Positions 31,793-45,100 are shown, numbered from the stretch's first letter. The stretch: DNA of 64,000 bases from Leptobrachium leishanense (GCA_009667805.1 CM019071.1:51965514-52029513), one strand, 5' to 3'. The notes: generated by a model from the letters alone, not told the origin. Numbers and translations are program-made.

Positions 31793-32605
31793 GGCTGGGC
31801 GTCCACTGGCACCGTATTTGTGCGATGGTGCGATCATCCGTTATTGTCCGTCGTCGTCCGTCCGATCCAACAACATGCAGGTGAAAGGACCATCGTCCAT
31901 TGCGTCTGACGTCTCACGTCCATCTTCCTGCGACGGATAACGACAGCATCGGATGTGCGATCAGAACCAAATCACTCGTTTGCATCGCATGTATTTCAGC
32001 AGATCAGAGAAGATGGATGTGGAGAAACTGATCAGGGGAGTTATAAAAGCATTTAAAAAAAACTATTTATATCAGGGATCTCAAACTCTGGCCCCCCAGA
32101 TGTTTCTGAACTACACCTCCCATTAATCTCTGGCCATTTATTGCATTGAAAGAATTCTGGGATTTGTAGGCAATATACATCTTTGGGGCCAGAGTTTGAG
32201 ATCCCTGATCTATATGTATGTGAGATGTGTGGGACTAGCCCTGTTTGTGTAGGGGTGAGGGGTAGGGCAGGGAAGGCTCCTTGGTTGATTGTAAGCTCTT
32301 GGGTCCTCTCTGCTACTATTCTGTGTGTACTTGTATGTATATATTTGTATTCCGTCTCACCCATTGTCCCACAAAAGACTGCAGTGTTTAAAAAAGCAGA
32401 ATGAACTGTGTTTTATATGTAAAACCAGTTCATCCTGGTTTTGGCAGCCGCTGCACTCCACCTCTTCAGAAATCTGATCTATCCCATCGTCCGACGGATC
32501 GCTTGCAGTGGACGACCCTCGTCGCACGACGTCGGACATACGACATCGCACATAGTCGGATGAACGCATCGGTCTTCCGACTACGGTGCCAGTGGACGCT
32601 CAGCC
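31793..32605. mobile_element. PIF/Harbinger-like MITE, long variant
   Basis: Ends GGCTGGGCGTCCACTGGCAC and the complement of GGCTGAGCGTCCACTGGCAC (identity of 23/24). Flanks TCA (31790-31792) and TAA (32606-32608) fit a slightly mutated 3-bp duplication. Rich in CGTCCGT-type repeats. A hAT-type MITE is nested inside. A fragment of a relative is at 48231-48360 and a similar end at 45187. Confidence 0.65.
32073..32207. mobile_element. hAT-type MITE, 135 bp, nested
   Basis: Ends CAGGGATCTCAAACTCTGGC and its inverted copy, flanked by ATTTATAT and ATCTATAT (7 of 8 matching). Confidence 0.72.
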
Positions 32606-32608
32606 TAA

Positions 32609-33334
32609 TACCGATATATGCCTATTCATAGTTATAAAATATTCATGTTTCCAGTGAGGCTCCCTACCAGGTTGAAATGTCACCAGCTGCCTCTGAGCTC
32701 AAGATACTTTCATTGGTCTGTGAAGTCCTTGATGAGTGGAAAACGAACTTCCAAGGACTTTAATACAGCCTAACATGGGATCTAATGTCCAGGACTAGTC
32801 TATACTTTGGTCATGATGGGATGGTATTCTACAACCAACGATTTAGTACATGTGACCCATTTCATGGTGGCGATAAGTATCTGTCATTATATGGATGAAT
32901 GTTTTTGTGAGTGTTGTTAAAGGTTGAACCCTTTTCCGTGGGCACGGCGATTATTTAATGTATGCTGTCGTAATGAACCTCATTATCAGTCTTAATTGAG
33001 TCTCATCGATACCAAATTCCAGGTTGATATGCATAACAAGTCAGTCAGGCTTGCCACCCTAAATAAAAAAAAACATTACGAATGCGAGTAATATCTAGGT
33101 CCCTGGAAGTATGATGATAAATAAATAAATCAGGAAAGAATGCCAGGAATGTCACATTCTCTGAAAATCTCCAAAAGATCGTGTCATGTCACGTGTACAC
33201 TCTATGAGCCACGCCAAAAACAATCTATTCGTGAGTAATCTCTACCGGGTTGGAGTGAGTAAGAGGTGAAACCTGTTCTATTATCAGAGCCAAAGGTAGG
33301 CGTGCCTTTTCCTAAAACCATTGGGGAAAAAGAC
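32609..33334. other. upstream region of gene C
   Basis: No repeat recognised. It leads into the TATA box of gene C and may hold its proximal regulatory DNA. Confidence 0.4.
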
Positions 33335-33342
33335 TTTATAAG
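33335..33342 (+). promoter_or_regulatory. TATA box of gene C
   Basis: TTTATAAG, 56 bases before the ATG, placed as in genes B and D. Confidence 0.6.
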
Positions 33343-33390
33343 TTGCCTTTGCCGCTAGAACACAAAAGTTTTTGTGAAGACCAGTTCAAA

Positions 33391-34085
33391 ATGGCTTCCT
33401 CCCTTTTAGTAGCGATTCTTATCAGCCTTCAGATCACAGGTAGGTCCTTCTGCAAATCTACACATGGCCACAAGCCTTCTGCAATGTATTTTTTGTTATG
33501 GTTACTTTATAGACATGAATGTTTAGTGTGTTTTCAGGATAAACCATATTGTATATGTAATATTTCACTTTCTATACTACGGTATGGAAGAAACATATGA
33601 CTGGGTAAATACATATGTGCATGTTAAGCTATGAAGGGGCAGTAAGTATTTATTGCTGAATTTTATAACTGTTACATCAGTCAAATATGTTTCTCTTTTG
33701 ACACTGGTTATTTATATTTTCTATACATATTATATAGATATATCTTTGGGAATAGCTTTGTGAAACAGTATCATATACACAAAATTCCTCTCTCACGATG
33801 CCTTACTTTTTTGAATAGAGATGGTATAATTTGACGCTTTTGTAGAACCTGTCACAAAGGAATTATGGATTAGGCAAAATGTATCTGTTTTCAGTGAAAC
33901 AATTGTGAAAGAAAATCTGATGAAATCACTTATTTAAGAGAAAAGTAAGAAATGATTGCTAATAGACATTTCAATATTGTTACAGCAAGTATAAAGGTGT
34001 ATAACAAAGTAATTTACTGCTAGTGAATAATGTCACCATATAATTATTATTGCTGTGCATGTAGATTGGAAGCTAGACAGATATG

Positions 34086-34136
<51 letters not shown>

Positions 34137-34770
34137 ACTTCGTTAACAAATCATCAAAGTTTCTTTCATCAAGGTTATAAGATACAAAAAGTAAAAATAA
34201 TTTATAAACTCATAACTCACCATCTGTTTTTGTATGTAATATCCTGATGAAGTTTGGGTTCAATGAACTGAAAGTTTGAAGATTTGTTAAATAAAGAAGT
34301 ATTGTTTATGCAAGCCCTGTGAGTGCCGTTTTATACGCAGGATAGATCGAGCCAGACGAGCACTGGGCATTAATCACTTGCAGTCTCATGTGCAGAATTG
34401 AAAGTTCACTAGATAGATACATGGTTATTCAGAGAGCGTGAAAAGCAGGAGAGTGACTGGAGAATGAAAAATTCTAGGTCAAAATAGTCGATATGGAAAG
34501 TGAGATGAAAGGGAGAATTTTTCTGGTTTGGCTATTTTGACCTAGAATTTTTCATTCTCCAGTCATTCTCCTGCTTTTCACGCTATCTGAATAACACTGT
34601 AGATAGATAGATAGATAGATAGATATATAGAGATAGATAGATACAGATAGATATATATAGAGATAGATAGATACAGATAGATAGATACAGATAGATAGAG
34701 ATAGATACAGATAGATTGATTGATAGATAGATAGATAGATAGATACAGATAGATAGATACAGATAGATAG

Positions 34771-34815
<45 letters not shown>

Positions 34816-34898
34816 TCGATAGATACAGATAGATATATAGATAGATAGTGATACAGATAGATACAGATAGATAGTGATACAGATAGATAGTGATACAT

Positions 34899-34936
<38 letters not shown>

Positions 34937-34988
34937 GCAGATAGATAGATAGATAGATACAGATAGATAGATACAGATAGATAGATAC

Positions 34989-35041
<53 letters not shown>

Positions 35042-35056
35042 CAGATAGAGAAATAC

Positions 35057-35089
<33 letters not shown>

Positions 35090-35090
35090 C

Positions 35091-35135
<45 letters not shown>

Positions 35136-35217
35136 CAGATAGAGAAATATAGATAGATACAGTAGATAGATACAGATAGATAGATTGATACAGATAGATA
35201 GATACAGATAAATAGAT

Positions 35218-35250
<33 letters not shown>

Positions 35251-35471
35251 GATAGATAAATACAGATAGATACAGATAGATAGTGATACAGATAGATACA
35301 GATAGATAGATACAGACAGATATAGATAGATACAGATAGAGAAATATAGATAGCTAGATACAGATTGATAGATAGATAGATAGATAGATACAGATAGAGA
35401 AATAAAGATAGATAGATACAGATAGATAGATACGGATAGAGATAGATAGATAGATACAGATAGATAGATAC

Positions 35472-35512
<41 letters not shown>

Positions 35513-35525
35513 CAGATAAATAGAT

Positions 35526-35558
<33 letters not shown>

Positions 35559-35661
35559 GATAGATAAATACAGATAGATACAGATAGATAGTGATACAGA
35601 TAGATACAGATAGATAGATAGATAGATAGATACAGACAGATATAGATAGATACAGATAGAG

Positions 35662-35719
<58 letters not shown>

Positions 35720-35762
35720 CAGATTGATAGATAGAGAAATACAGATAGATAGATACGGATAG

Positions 35763-35831
<69 letters not shown>

Positions 35832-36048
35832 CAGATAGAGAAATACAGATATAGATAGATACAGATAGATAGATAGATAGATACAGATACAGATAGATAG
35901 ATACAGATAGATACAGATAGATAGATAGATACAGATAGATAGATACAGATAGATAGATAGATAGATAGATACAGATAGAGAAATACAGATATAGATAGAT
36001 ACAGATAGATAGATACAGATAGATACAGATAGATAGATAGATAGATAC

Positions 36049-36081
<33 letters not shown>

Positions 36082-36121
36082 CAGATAGATAGATACATAG
36101 ATAGATAGATACAGATAATAG

Positions 36122-36174
<53 letters not shown>

Positions 36175-36276
36175 CAGATAAATAGATATAGATAGATAGA
36201 TAAATAGATACAGATACAGATAGATAGATAGATACAGATAAATAGATATAGATAGATAGATAATAGATACAGATAC

Positions 36277-36333
<57 letters not shown>

Positions 36334-36525
36334 CAGATAAATAGATATAGATAGATAGATAGATAGATACAGATTGATAGATAGATACAGATAGATAGAT
36401 AGATAAATAGATAGATAGATAGATAGATAGATACAGATTGATAGATAGATAGATAGATAGATACAGATAGAGAGATAGATAGATAGATACAGATTGATAG
36501 ATAAATAGATAGATACAGATAGATT

Positions 36526-36565
<40 letters not shown>

Positions 36566-39500
36566 CAGATAGATAGATAGATATAGACACAGATAGATAG
36601 ACACAGAAATAGATTTAAAAAAGCATAACTAAAAGGGAACTTATTAATGTAGCAAAAAAATAAGCATATGTTAAAAACTATTGTTAATTATGTTGTTATA
36701 ATTACTAATTTTTACATTTTCTATTGGTCCGCAGGATGTCTATGTCAAACGGCGACTACTGGTAAGAAACATATAGTGTGCCTGCCCCCCCCACTACACA
36801 TCACATGAGTGAATGACATGACAGTATGACACTCACACGTATATATTATTCTCCTGTATTCAGTGTTACTGGTGGCTGAGTGGATGATATGGCTGTGACG
36901 TGTCTACTTCTAGAACACGTGTACTACACACACCATGCATCCATATACCTTCCATTTCATTCTCCATATTAGCAGATGCATTGATAATGCCCATATTATT
37001 ATTGTTTTCCACCTACTTTACAAATACGCAAAAATATATGTAAAAATAGCCACTGGCGCGAAGAGAAAATCCACAAGAAGACACTTAGCGTTACATAAGG
37101 AGAAACATACAGTTGTGTTCAAAATTATTCAACCCCCACTGAAATTGAGTGTTTTGGCCAGTTTGACATTGATTTTGATCATTCAGTCATCTTGCTTACA
37201 ATTAAATCAAAGAGGCACGTGTAGGTCAGACAAATATAACATAACATTTATAATGAAATAACCACAAATGTCTTTTCTGTGCTCACATCATTATCAGTTT
37301 TATTCAACCCCCAAGTGACATTCAATCTTAGTACTTAGTACAACATCCTTTTATAGTTATAACAGCTTTTAAACGTGAAGCATAGCTTGACACAAGTGTC
37401 TTGCAGCGATCTACGGGTATCTTCGCCCATTCGTCATGGGCAAAAGCCTCCAGTTCAGTCACATTCTAAGGCTTGCGCACTGCAACTGCTTTCTTTAAGT
37501 CCCACCAGAGGTTCTCAATCGGATTTAAGTCAGGTGACTGCGATGGCCACTCCAAAATGTTCCAGCCTTTAATCTGCAACCATGCTCTAGTGGACTTGGA
37601 GGTATGGAGGTTTTGTGTTGGAACACATACAATTTAACAGTGTAGAGCAGCACTCCTATCATGTAAGGTCAGGCACGGGCCACCATGATCCATGTTACGA
37701 CCACGTCCAAGCTATCCATAGAACAAAAGAAGAACTGGACATGCCACTCAACCTCCTTTCTCAGACAGGTTTATAACACACAATGCAACTACAGCATAGC
37801 AACGTTTCAGCACAAATGTTTGAAGATTTTTTTTGTCACATAGTTGCGTTGTCTAATAAACCTGGCCGAAAAGTAGGTTGAATGGACCATCCAGTTTTTC
37901 CTTTTTACAATGTATGACCCACATCACACCTCTATACCTTCCCAGCCATGTCTGTGTCATATGAGAAGATCAATACGAGCATGTGGCCGTGTGTCCTCGT
38001 CTGGTTTAGGAAGACCACCCACCGCTGCCTGTGGGTGAGCTTTAGTCAATAAACTTCAGACAAAATTTATCAGTCTTTCATTAGAGCTCAGACAATTGTA
38101 AGTGACGGTCAATTTCCGACAACCCATAAATTATGAACCAATTATTATTTTGCTTGCGCACGTGTCTGGTGGTCAACATCAGAGGTTGGTGGAAAACAAG
38201 CATGAGGTGCAACTTTGGGCAGCTGTTAAAGTACAACCTGACCTCACCTTGTGATTTAATGACCATGAATGTCTTACTCGATGTTGGTCCATGGTGGAGG
38301 AGAATGACAGGGATGGGCCTGATAGAACAAGATGTATGGAACGGGATAAGAAAAGCATTACCGGTAGAAATAGTTTATAGAAAAATATATTGAAAAAGAA
38401 AAGAAATTAGGTGGGAAAATATTGGGAAGCAGTAACTGGAGAAGGAGCAATGTGTTCCTTTTGGCGTTTGGAGAGGACAATTTACTGTAGAATGTATGGG
38501 TAAGGAAAAAAACAAGGTTTTTGAGGGACCTGTTAATGGCCAACAACACTAGGTTTGTAGGAATATGTGAATGAGTGATAAAAAATAAACCCAAAGACAT
38601 AACATCTACATGATGGCGCAACATTGGATGGTGTTGTTGAGGACAACTTATAGTACAATGAATGCATGATAAATCAGAAACCCAAAGAAATAACCTCTAC
38701 AACATGGAGCAACATTGGATGGTGTTGTAGAGGACAACTTATTGTACAATGAATGCATGATAAATCAGAAACCCAAAGAAATAACCTCTACAACATGGAG
38801 CAACATTGGATGGTGTTGTTGAGGACAACTTATTGTACAATGAATGCATGATAAATCAGAAACCCAAAGAAATAACCTCTACAACATGGAGCAACATTGG
38901 ATGGTGTTGTAGAGGACAACTTATAGTACAATGAATGCATGATAAATCAGAAACCCAATGAAATAAAACCACTATAAAAGGTGAAGAGAAAAACTCCAAA
39001 TCTCCAACCAAATATGATCCCTCAAAATATATACAGTAACTTACAAAGTAAAGTGGTACAATTCAGCAAATATACAAGTAAAATAATGTATTGCGAAACA
39101 CGTGTTGTGATCTGTCCTTTGAGGGATACAGTATTTTACAAAATTGTTTCACTGTGCAGTTTATATTGCTTTTATTCATATTATTATTATTATTTCTAAA
39201 TTTATAAACACTTGCAAGCAAACGGAAACAAGCTGTAAAGCTATTTTGTGGAAAGCTGTGTTTTGACTACTTAAAAAAATGCATTTACTGGCTTCTTCTG
39301 GAACCTGTGAGCGATAACGTGTGAGCCTGTGTGCTGGCTCAGTGAAATGTGAGCAGTACTCTTACGGTTGGTGACTTAAAGCTGAAAGTGTCCATATCTG
39401 CAGCTGTAAGCTATGGGAGATATTTTTTTTGTTTCATTTCTTTCCCATTTGCATTGTGTCTGAATGCAAGGAGTAATAACAGAAGGTAGGATTTGCCTTA

Positions 39501-41888
39501 CAGGGTCTAGGGTGCTTTAAGACAAAGTCCACTCGCCAAAGGGCATAGATGATTGTGAGTGACCCATCGCCTTCTTTCACTTGTACAGTATATTTCTGTG
39601 ATTTTATCAGATATAACAGGGTTCAAAAGTTTTAATCCCTCACGTTCTAGCCTGGCTGATCAGTTACTCGTCCCTTCTAATCAAAAGTAGTCATTGACAA
39701 ATTCCACAGTTGCAAAGAGCCACATTTCCACTAGCCTTGCTTAAATGATCACTCTCCCTAGGCGAGTGGGCGAGTGGAAATTTTGAGCCCTGAATTTACT
39801 GCATTCTTCAGTTTTTCTTATTCTGGTTTTCCATTTGCTGAATTAAACCACAACAATGTTATAAGATACTGCATGACACTGTACTACTCGACGCTGCAGC
39901 AACGTTCTATATTTTTGGGGGGCCATGTTTAACCAGAGGCTTGAAGTTTTTCTGTTCTCTTTTCATGGCAAAGCTGTATCTGTTACATACCGCTGACTTT
40001 ATTGGCTAATATATCGGCACTTTGTGATTTTTTTTTTTTACTTCTAAAATATCAGAAATGTCTACGCAATTAATAATCCTTTTTGTCTTCAGCTGCACCC
40101 GTTCCAGGATATGGAATTGCACTCCTGGTCTTGTTTTCCATCATTTTGGTCCTCTTGCTGATTATATTTGTAATCTGGGTAAGGAGAAGTTGATTTATTT
40201 CTCAAAATCTGTTGGATGATTGCGAAGTGTGACCACAAGGCTTTTGGATTTTTAATTGGTAGCCAAAAGTACAGAGAGTAGAAGCCATTTCTTGGTTATG
40301 TTCCTCTTCCTCAATTGCTCAAGGTTGCTCTAGGACAGTGGAACCAAACCCTGGTCCTCAGGTACCTCCTAACAGGTCAAGTTTGCAGGATATCTGACAC
40401 ACAGCATAGGTGATATGATTTGCTGCTAAATGATTGCAGGATTCAGTCTGTATTTCCCCAAGGTAATTCTTAAAACCTGACCAGTTAGGGGAACCTGAGG
40501 ACCAGGGTTGGGAACTACTGCTTTAGGATAAAAGAACATGACTTCTGTCCACGAGATTATTGCCATCCACACATACACCACTCTTTGCTCATGATACAAG
40601 AGGCCTGTGTTTATTCTCTTGGAAGCATATAATAACTTGGCAAACGTCCTCCTCATTTCCCTCCATCATTTATTTACTACCACTAGTGAGTTACTCCTAA
40701 TTAAAAGCAGAGTCCATGGACTTCTCCCTCTTGATCTAAATGCATGAGCTTTATCTAGTCTGCCAGCTTAATCCCCATGCCGGATCATGATTCTACCATG
40801 CACTGCTATGTTACTCATAGTAAGATACACTCACTGGCAGTGGAGGACTAACAATTAGGGCAATAGGGCACTGTCTTATGGCCCAAGCCTAGGTGGGGAC
40901 CCAACAAGGGCTTCCATAAAGCTTGACCAGGCCTGACTTTTAAGCGGGCCCGACACCACCGCAGATTAAGTCATGGGGAAATAGTACAAAGCTGCCACCT
41001 TTTACACAGTGGAGATGCAGAGGGAAAGAGACAGAGGAAGTCCAAGTGGGCAAAATACATCTCAGTTATATACCATTTATTACATTTCTGTAATTGCTTT
41101 ACCTCAATAAATCTTGTGGACCTTTTAAAATGTCCTTTATTACCATTTTATCTCATTTTTATCCAATGTTACTATTCACCTCTGGCACCAGACCATAAGG
41201 CCCCTACCTAGAACCTTTACCTCGACTAGGGATCATCATTCAGACATGGTATCCAGACCAAGAAGGATCCGATACTACCATACCATTCTGACTGAAATAC
41301 AACAATGTTCATATGGGTGATGCTTGTATATAGGTGTGGCGTGCATGTGAGCAGGCACAATCGGGAGGCCCAATGAGCAACTATTGCGCAGGGGCCCCAA
41401 GAGTTGACGGTCTACCCCTGCTCACTGGTTAATACAGTGCTTGCTTTAGGTCAAGAAGGAGCAGTCCGTGGACTTATTGACTTTTTCCACTGTCTTCTCT
41501 CTTGTTGAAAAATTTTGAATTCCATAATTTAAGACATTGACGTCCTTGTTGTGCGTGAACCACCACCAATTAGTAATCTGCTGGTTACATTAATTCGGGA
41601 AACTAGCCCAGGGTTTTCTCGGAATCCCTTCCGTCCACTAACGCGATTCTTGCAACTTTTCTTCGCAGTTCTTATGCAGAAGACGAGATTGTGCCCAGGA
41701 CCAGGGAACATACCTGCAGACCTTTCATGTGTCGAGACAACAGTAACCAAAACAACATGATCTCTGCTCCAGCCTGCTCAGGTGTTTACCTCACTTTACC
41801 TCCCTCCTTCCAGTGTATCATGAAGAGAAGGAGAAAAGAGCCCGATGAGACTTTCCATGACGTGTTCTCAAGGCTGAGAGCACAGTGA
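33391..41888 (+). CDS. gene C: 78-aa MUC1-TM-like membrane micro-mucin (4 exons)
   Basis: Exons: 33391-33439, 36735-36761, 40093-40178 and 41814-41888 (stop TGA 41886-41888); GT/AG introns, phases 1, 1, 0 exactly as in gene B. Exon 1 is the signal peptide [16 protein letters not shown]. Exon 2 gives Gly then CLCQTATT, an even shorter ectodomain. Exon 3 gives [14 protein letters not shown] followed by a strongly hydrophobic stretch to VIW. Exon 4 gives [12 protein letters not shown] then [12 protein letters not shown], a basic then mixed-charge tail of 24 residues, much longer than in gene B. With signal cleavage near CLC/QT the mature ectodomain would be only about 10 residues before the membrane. 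The Cys next to the membrane could be palmitoylated (inference). Shared LQITG, CQT and PVPGxGIALLVL make it a clear paralog of gene B. Function unknown. Confidence 0.75.
33440..34087. other. gene C intron 1, proximal part
   Basis: AT-rich intron DNA, nothing recognised. Confidence 0.45.
34088..34136. repeat. (TA)n microsatellite
   Basis: About 22 near-perfect TA dinucleotides with one c interruption at about 34117. Confidence 0.9.
34420..34602. mobile_element. hairpin MITE next to the GATA array
   Basis: Arms of about 69 bp (34420-34489 and 34532-34602) pair almost perfectly: ttattcagagagcgtgaaaa at the left, its complement at the right, with a 42-base loop. The ends (GTTATTC...GAATAAC) resemble the ACAGGGTTATTC family at 18532. 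Its right end runs straight into GATA repeats. Confidence 0.75.
34603..36600 (+). repeat. 2-kb GATA/CAGATA compound microsatellite
   Basis: Runs of (GATA)n interspersed with cagatagatagata and gagatagata variants over about 2,000 bp inside intron 1 of gene C. It reads open in several frames on the minus strand (Ser/Ile/Tyr/Leu repeats of up to 670 residues), which is an artefact of a stop-free 4-base repeat. Confidence 0.97.
36762..37107. other. gene C intron 2, proximal part
   Basis: No feature recognised between the exon 2 donor and the Tc1 fragment. Confidence 0.4.
37110..37608 (-). mobile_element. truncated Tc1 transposon in gene C intron 2
   Basis: Matches 4101-4602 of the intact copy with a few differences, including the TIR CAGTTGTGTTCAAAATTATT preceded by TA (37108-37109). 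It contains only the C-terminal third of the transposase, with at least one stop (cattctaaggc near 37465). The right part is lost after ggacttggaggtatgg. Confidence 0.9.
37609..38589. other. gene C intron 2 stretch
   Basis: No gene or repeat recognised. Confidence 0.4.
38590..38957 (+). repeat. 91-bp tandem repeat, 4 copies
   Basis: Unit contains aacattggatggtgttgt, agaggacaacttattgtaca and atgaatgcatgataaatcag. The anchor word recurs at about 38620, 38711, 38802 and 38893. Confidence 0.92.
38958..39616. other. gene C intron 2 stretch
   Basis: Nothing recognised. Confidence 0.4.
39617..39792. mobile_element. small inverted-end MITE
   Basis: Ends CAGGGTTCAAAAGTTTTAAT and the complement of CAGGGCTCAAAATTTCCACT. 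No target duplication could be confirmed. hAT-like ends, low certainty. Confidence 0.45.
40336..40520. mobile_element. hAT-type MITE in gene C intron 3
   Basis: Ends CAGTGGAACCAAACCCTGGT and the complement of CAGTAGTTCCCAACCCTGGT, followed inward by CTCAGG in both. Flanks CTCTAGGA (40328-40335) and CTTTAGGA (40521-40528) match at 7 of 8. Confidence 0.78.
40529..41813. other. gene C intron 3, distal part
   Basis: Mostly unrecognised. The text around 40835-40920 (gcagtggaggactaac...) and 41380-41425 (...tctacccctg) may be the two diverged ends of another MITE, but I could not confirm it. The intron ends at ctccttccag (41804-41813). Confidence 0.35.
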
Positions 41889-42130
41889 AGGATTTCCAGC
41901 TGTGAAAACAAGTATTATAAAGAAAATTAGAGCTTGCATTATCTACCTAATTCTCTGATAAATGTCAGTGTTGTTGTCTATGTGGCCATATCTTCTCCGA
42001 TTGGCCATAACCCACCTGTGTCTATCATTAAAGTGTTTCTGCCGCATTTTGTCTTCTTACCATTCATCGGCTTTCAAAAAAATATGTGCTATCTGTCCTT
42101 TCTATGTAAATAAATAATAGCCAGTTTGTC
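41889..42130 (+). other. 3' UTR of gene C (extent uncertain)
   Basis: Follows the TGA stop. Candidate polyadenylation signals are ATTAAA at about 42027-42032 and AATAAA at 42109-42114. Unlike the gene A and B tails it shares no obvious sequence with them. Confidence 0.45.
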
Positions 42131-45100
42131 AGTCGTTACAATTCTAGGAAATAACTATTTTCCGGTAAAGGCGGCCATCTTGGAACTTGAGCAAGTGCTA
42201 CTAGGAACAGCCCAGTCACCTTGGAATTTGATAATCGCTGTTAACACTACTCAGCATCCACTGTCCAAGATAGGTACTTATACAACTTGAGATCCCTTAT
42301 GATAAAATATGCCCACCATGACCACTGGATGCCCACCGTGACCATGCCATGGTATGCCCGTTATGACCTCAGGATGCCCAAAACTGTTAGAAATATAACT
42401 TAGGCACTAAGAGTGTGTTGTCTATATTAGGGTCTTGAATCATGTTGCAAGTGGTCTATAACCTTATTGTCCATCAAATAATGGATTAATACATTCAGGG
42501 GTCAAGTGGAGTAGGAACACCTGGGAAGGAAGTTCTCTCACTGTTGTAGCAGGAGGACCTAAGTTCCCATTTGGCTGATGTACTCTTATGATGACAAGAT
42601 TCATGGTTGGACATTAATCTTGATCTGTTCCAACACTAGTTTTAAGACTTGACCCCGGAACACATTGTTAGAGGACCGAGATAAGCCTACAGCTTCTTTC
42701 AATGGGATTTTAAATTTTGTAGACTGACCATCAGTCTCGGTCAGTCAATCAACCGTCTGTTGGTTGTATTTAGATCGAGCCGCTCCTAGAGAATGAGAGA
42801 AGCACTCGTCAAAATACTCAGTATGATGATTAATTACCTCTTGAAAATGAGTTAATGTGCTAGCCCTAGAGTCAACATACCGAACCCTCTTCCATGCGGG
42901 CCAGGGCTGGATTTATAATTAGACAAAGTAGGCACATGCCTACAGCTGCCCACCACAGGGGGTCACCTTGCTCTGCAAAAAAAGTTATTTATTTTAGTTT
43001 TAAGAAGAAGGACACCCTTCTGTGATTGACATTTTTCTCTGTAAAAGGAAAAAATAAAAATAAATAAAAAAGGCAAAATAAAAAATTCAAAGTTTATATT
43101 TTTTTATTTATTTTTAAAACAAAATTATCTATTTATTTTAGCAAATAAAGGCGCCCACTGTGGTGTGCAACTTTCTCTAAAATAATAAAATAAATATTGG
43201 TAAAAAAATACCATTTAATTAATTTTTTTCAGTTGTCTATAAAAGAAAAAATAAATATTTAACATTTTTCTTACGCAATTTTTCTTGTTTTGCAGAAAAA
43301 GGTGCGTCATGTAGTGGGAAAATTTCTCTATAAAAGTAAAATAAACAGTTTTAAATAAAATACAATTTAATTCAAATATCTTTCGTTTTCTTTTAGTTCT
43401 CTATAAAAGAAAACCAATTAAAATATTTAAAAATTTTCTTACACAGGTTTTTGTCTGAGTTTTTCACAGAAAGGTACTTCTTGTTGTAGGCAGATTTCTC
43501 TATAGAACTAAAATAAATATTTTGGGAAAAAAAGATTGTTAAAAAATATTTTTCAATAACAATTTTTTTTTAGATCCTATTGAAAAATTACGCAAGAAAG
43601 CAGCATCACAAACTGGCACGGGAAAAAATTGTGTCTTGAAAAAAAAACACACTAATTTGTCTGCTGCAGAATTGGATGCTCCGGACCAATATGGAGCCTC
43701 ATTTTCCATAGCTAGGGTTACAAATGAGGGTTTGGGTTTGGTTACTGTGCATGTTTGTTTTAGGGTTAACCCTATCATCCTCACCCTTTTTTTGTTTGAT
43801 TCTTAGGCAGCAGATTCTGCACATATAATGTGACGTAAACCTGTTTTAATGTGCAATATTTTGTTGTTTGTCCCCAAATAAAACATAAAAGAATTAAGGT
43901 ATTTCCCTCAGTTTGAGCACTTTTTTGGGGGGGGGGGGTGCTCCAGATATCTGTGCCTACAGGCTCCTGTGATGTAAGTTCGACCCTGATGTGACAGGGA
44001 AGCCCCAGTAGTAGGGCGAGTAGGACCAAGGCTTGAAGCTCCATGCCGACCGTGGAAAATGAATCTCCTTGCAGGCAGGGGAAGATATTTTCTTGACCTT
44101 GTGGTCACATTTGTCAGTGGTGGAGGTGGTCGAGAGACCATCCCGCGGTTAAACCAGCTAGCGTGTGAACTGGAAAATGCAACCCTTCTCTTATGCAGGT
44201 CACCATCAGGGAAAAGGTAGGAAGGTCCATTCGACGGCCCTTCTTGTTGGCCATACCATACCATATCATTGTAGTGTGTGGGATGTATTCAAAGGACGTC
44301 ACCAGGTGTCGATTAGAAGTCTTTAAGCTCCCTGTCTTATCTCCTTCAGCTGCCAGCTTTTATCTCGGGTAGCACGGAGACCAATAGCCCCCTGCTACCT
44401 TATCTAAACATACCTCATACCTCTACCTCATAAACTAATAAATACTGTAGATTAAATAAACAACAGCAGTAAAGCTTCTGCACAGATTTTGGTAAATGTT
44501 GAATCATGGGTAAAATAAACAAAATGGAAGCAGGAGATAAAAAAATAACTTTCTTTTCCTTCTTACATGCAATTGATTCAAACAAAGAAAACAGAAAGCA
44601 TGTGTTTTACAGTATAACGTGCTTTATAATGTGTTATATAATGTGTTTTTACACATTGTGTACAGCTTAAGTGGTAGGCAGTGCTAGAAGGTCTTCGATC
44701 AACAGGGGCTGACATGTTTTTTTTATTGGATTTTATTTTCTCAGGCGGTTAAACCTTGATCCATCATGATGAGTAATGACAGCCTGTGCAGGTCAGGGCA
44801 CAATATATAACGCGCCCCAATGTAAGATGGATTTAAGTATCGGCATTTTCGAGAGGGAGGCATCTTTAATCAGGGTGGTGGTTGGGTCATTATCTTTATT
44901 TTCCCATACTTCTTAGATGATGAGAGCCCAACGTGACCTGCTTTATTGTGTGAACCCGCCTCGGCTGCATAATAATCGATAAACAATAGAGCCGGCAATG
45001 AAAGTTGGGATACTGCTGCAATCAGAGGTGCAACTATTTAATTACAGCCAAGCTTGAGCCGCGCAGAGCTGCCCTGCATGGGTGTAGTACTTAAAATGCT

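Noticed and set aside
34578..36604. Long minus-strand frames (up to 670 aa) of Ser/Ile/Tyr/Leu
   Set aside because: They are translations of the GATA microsatellite, which has no stop in these frames.
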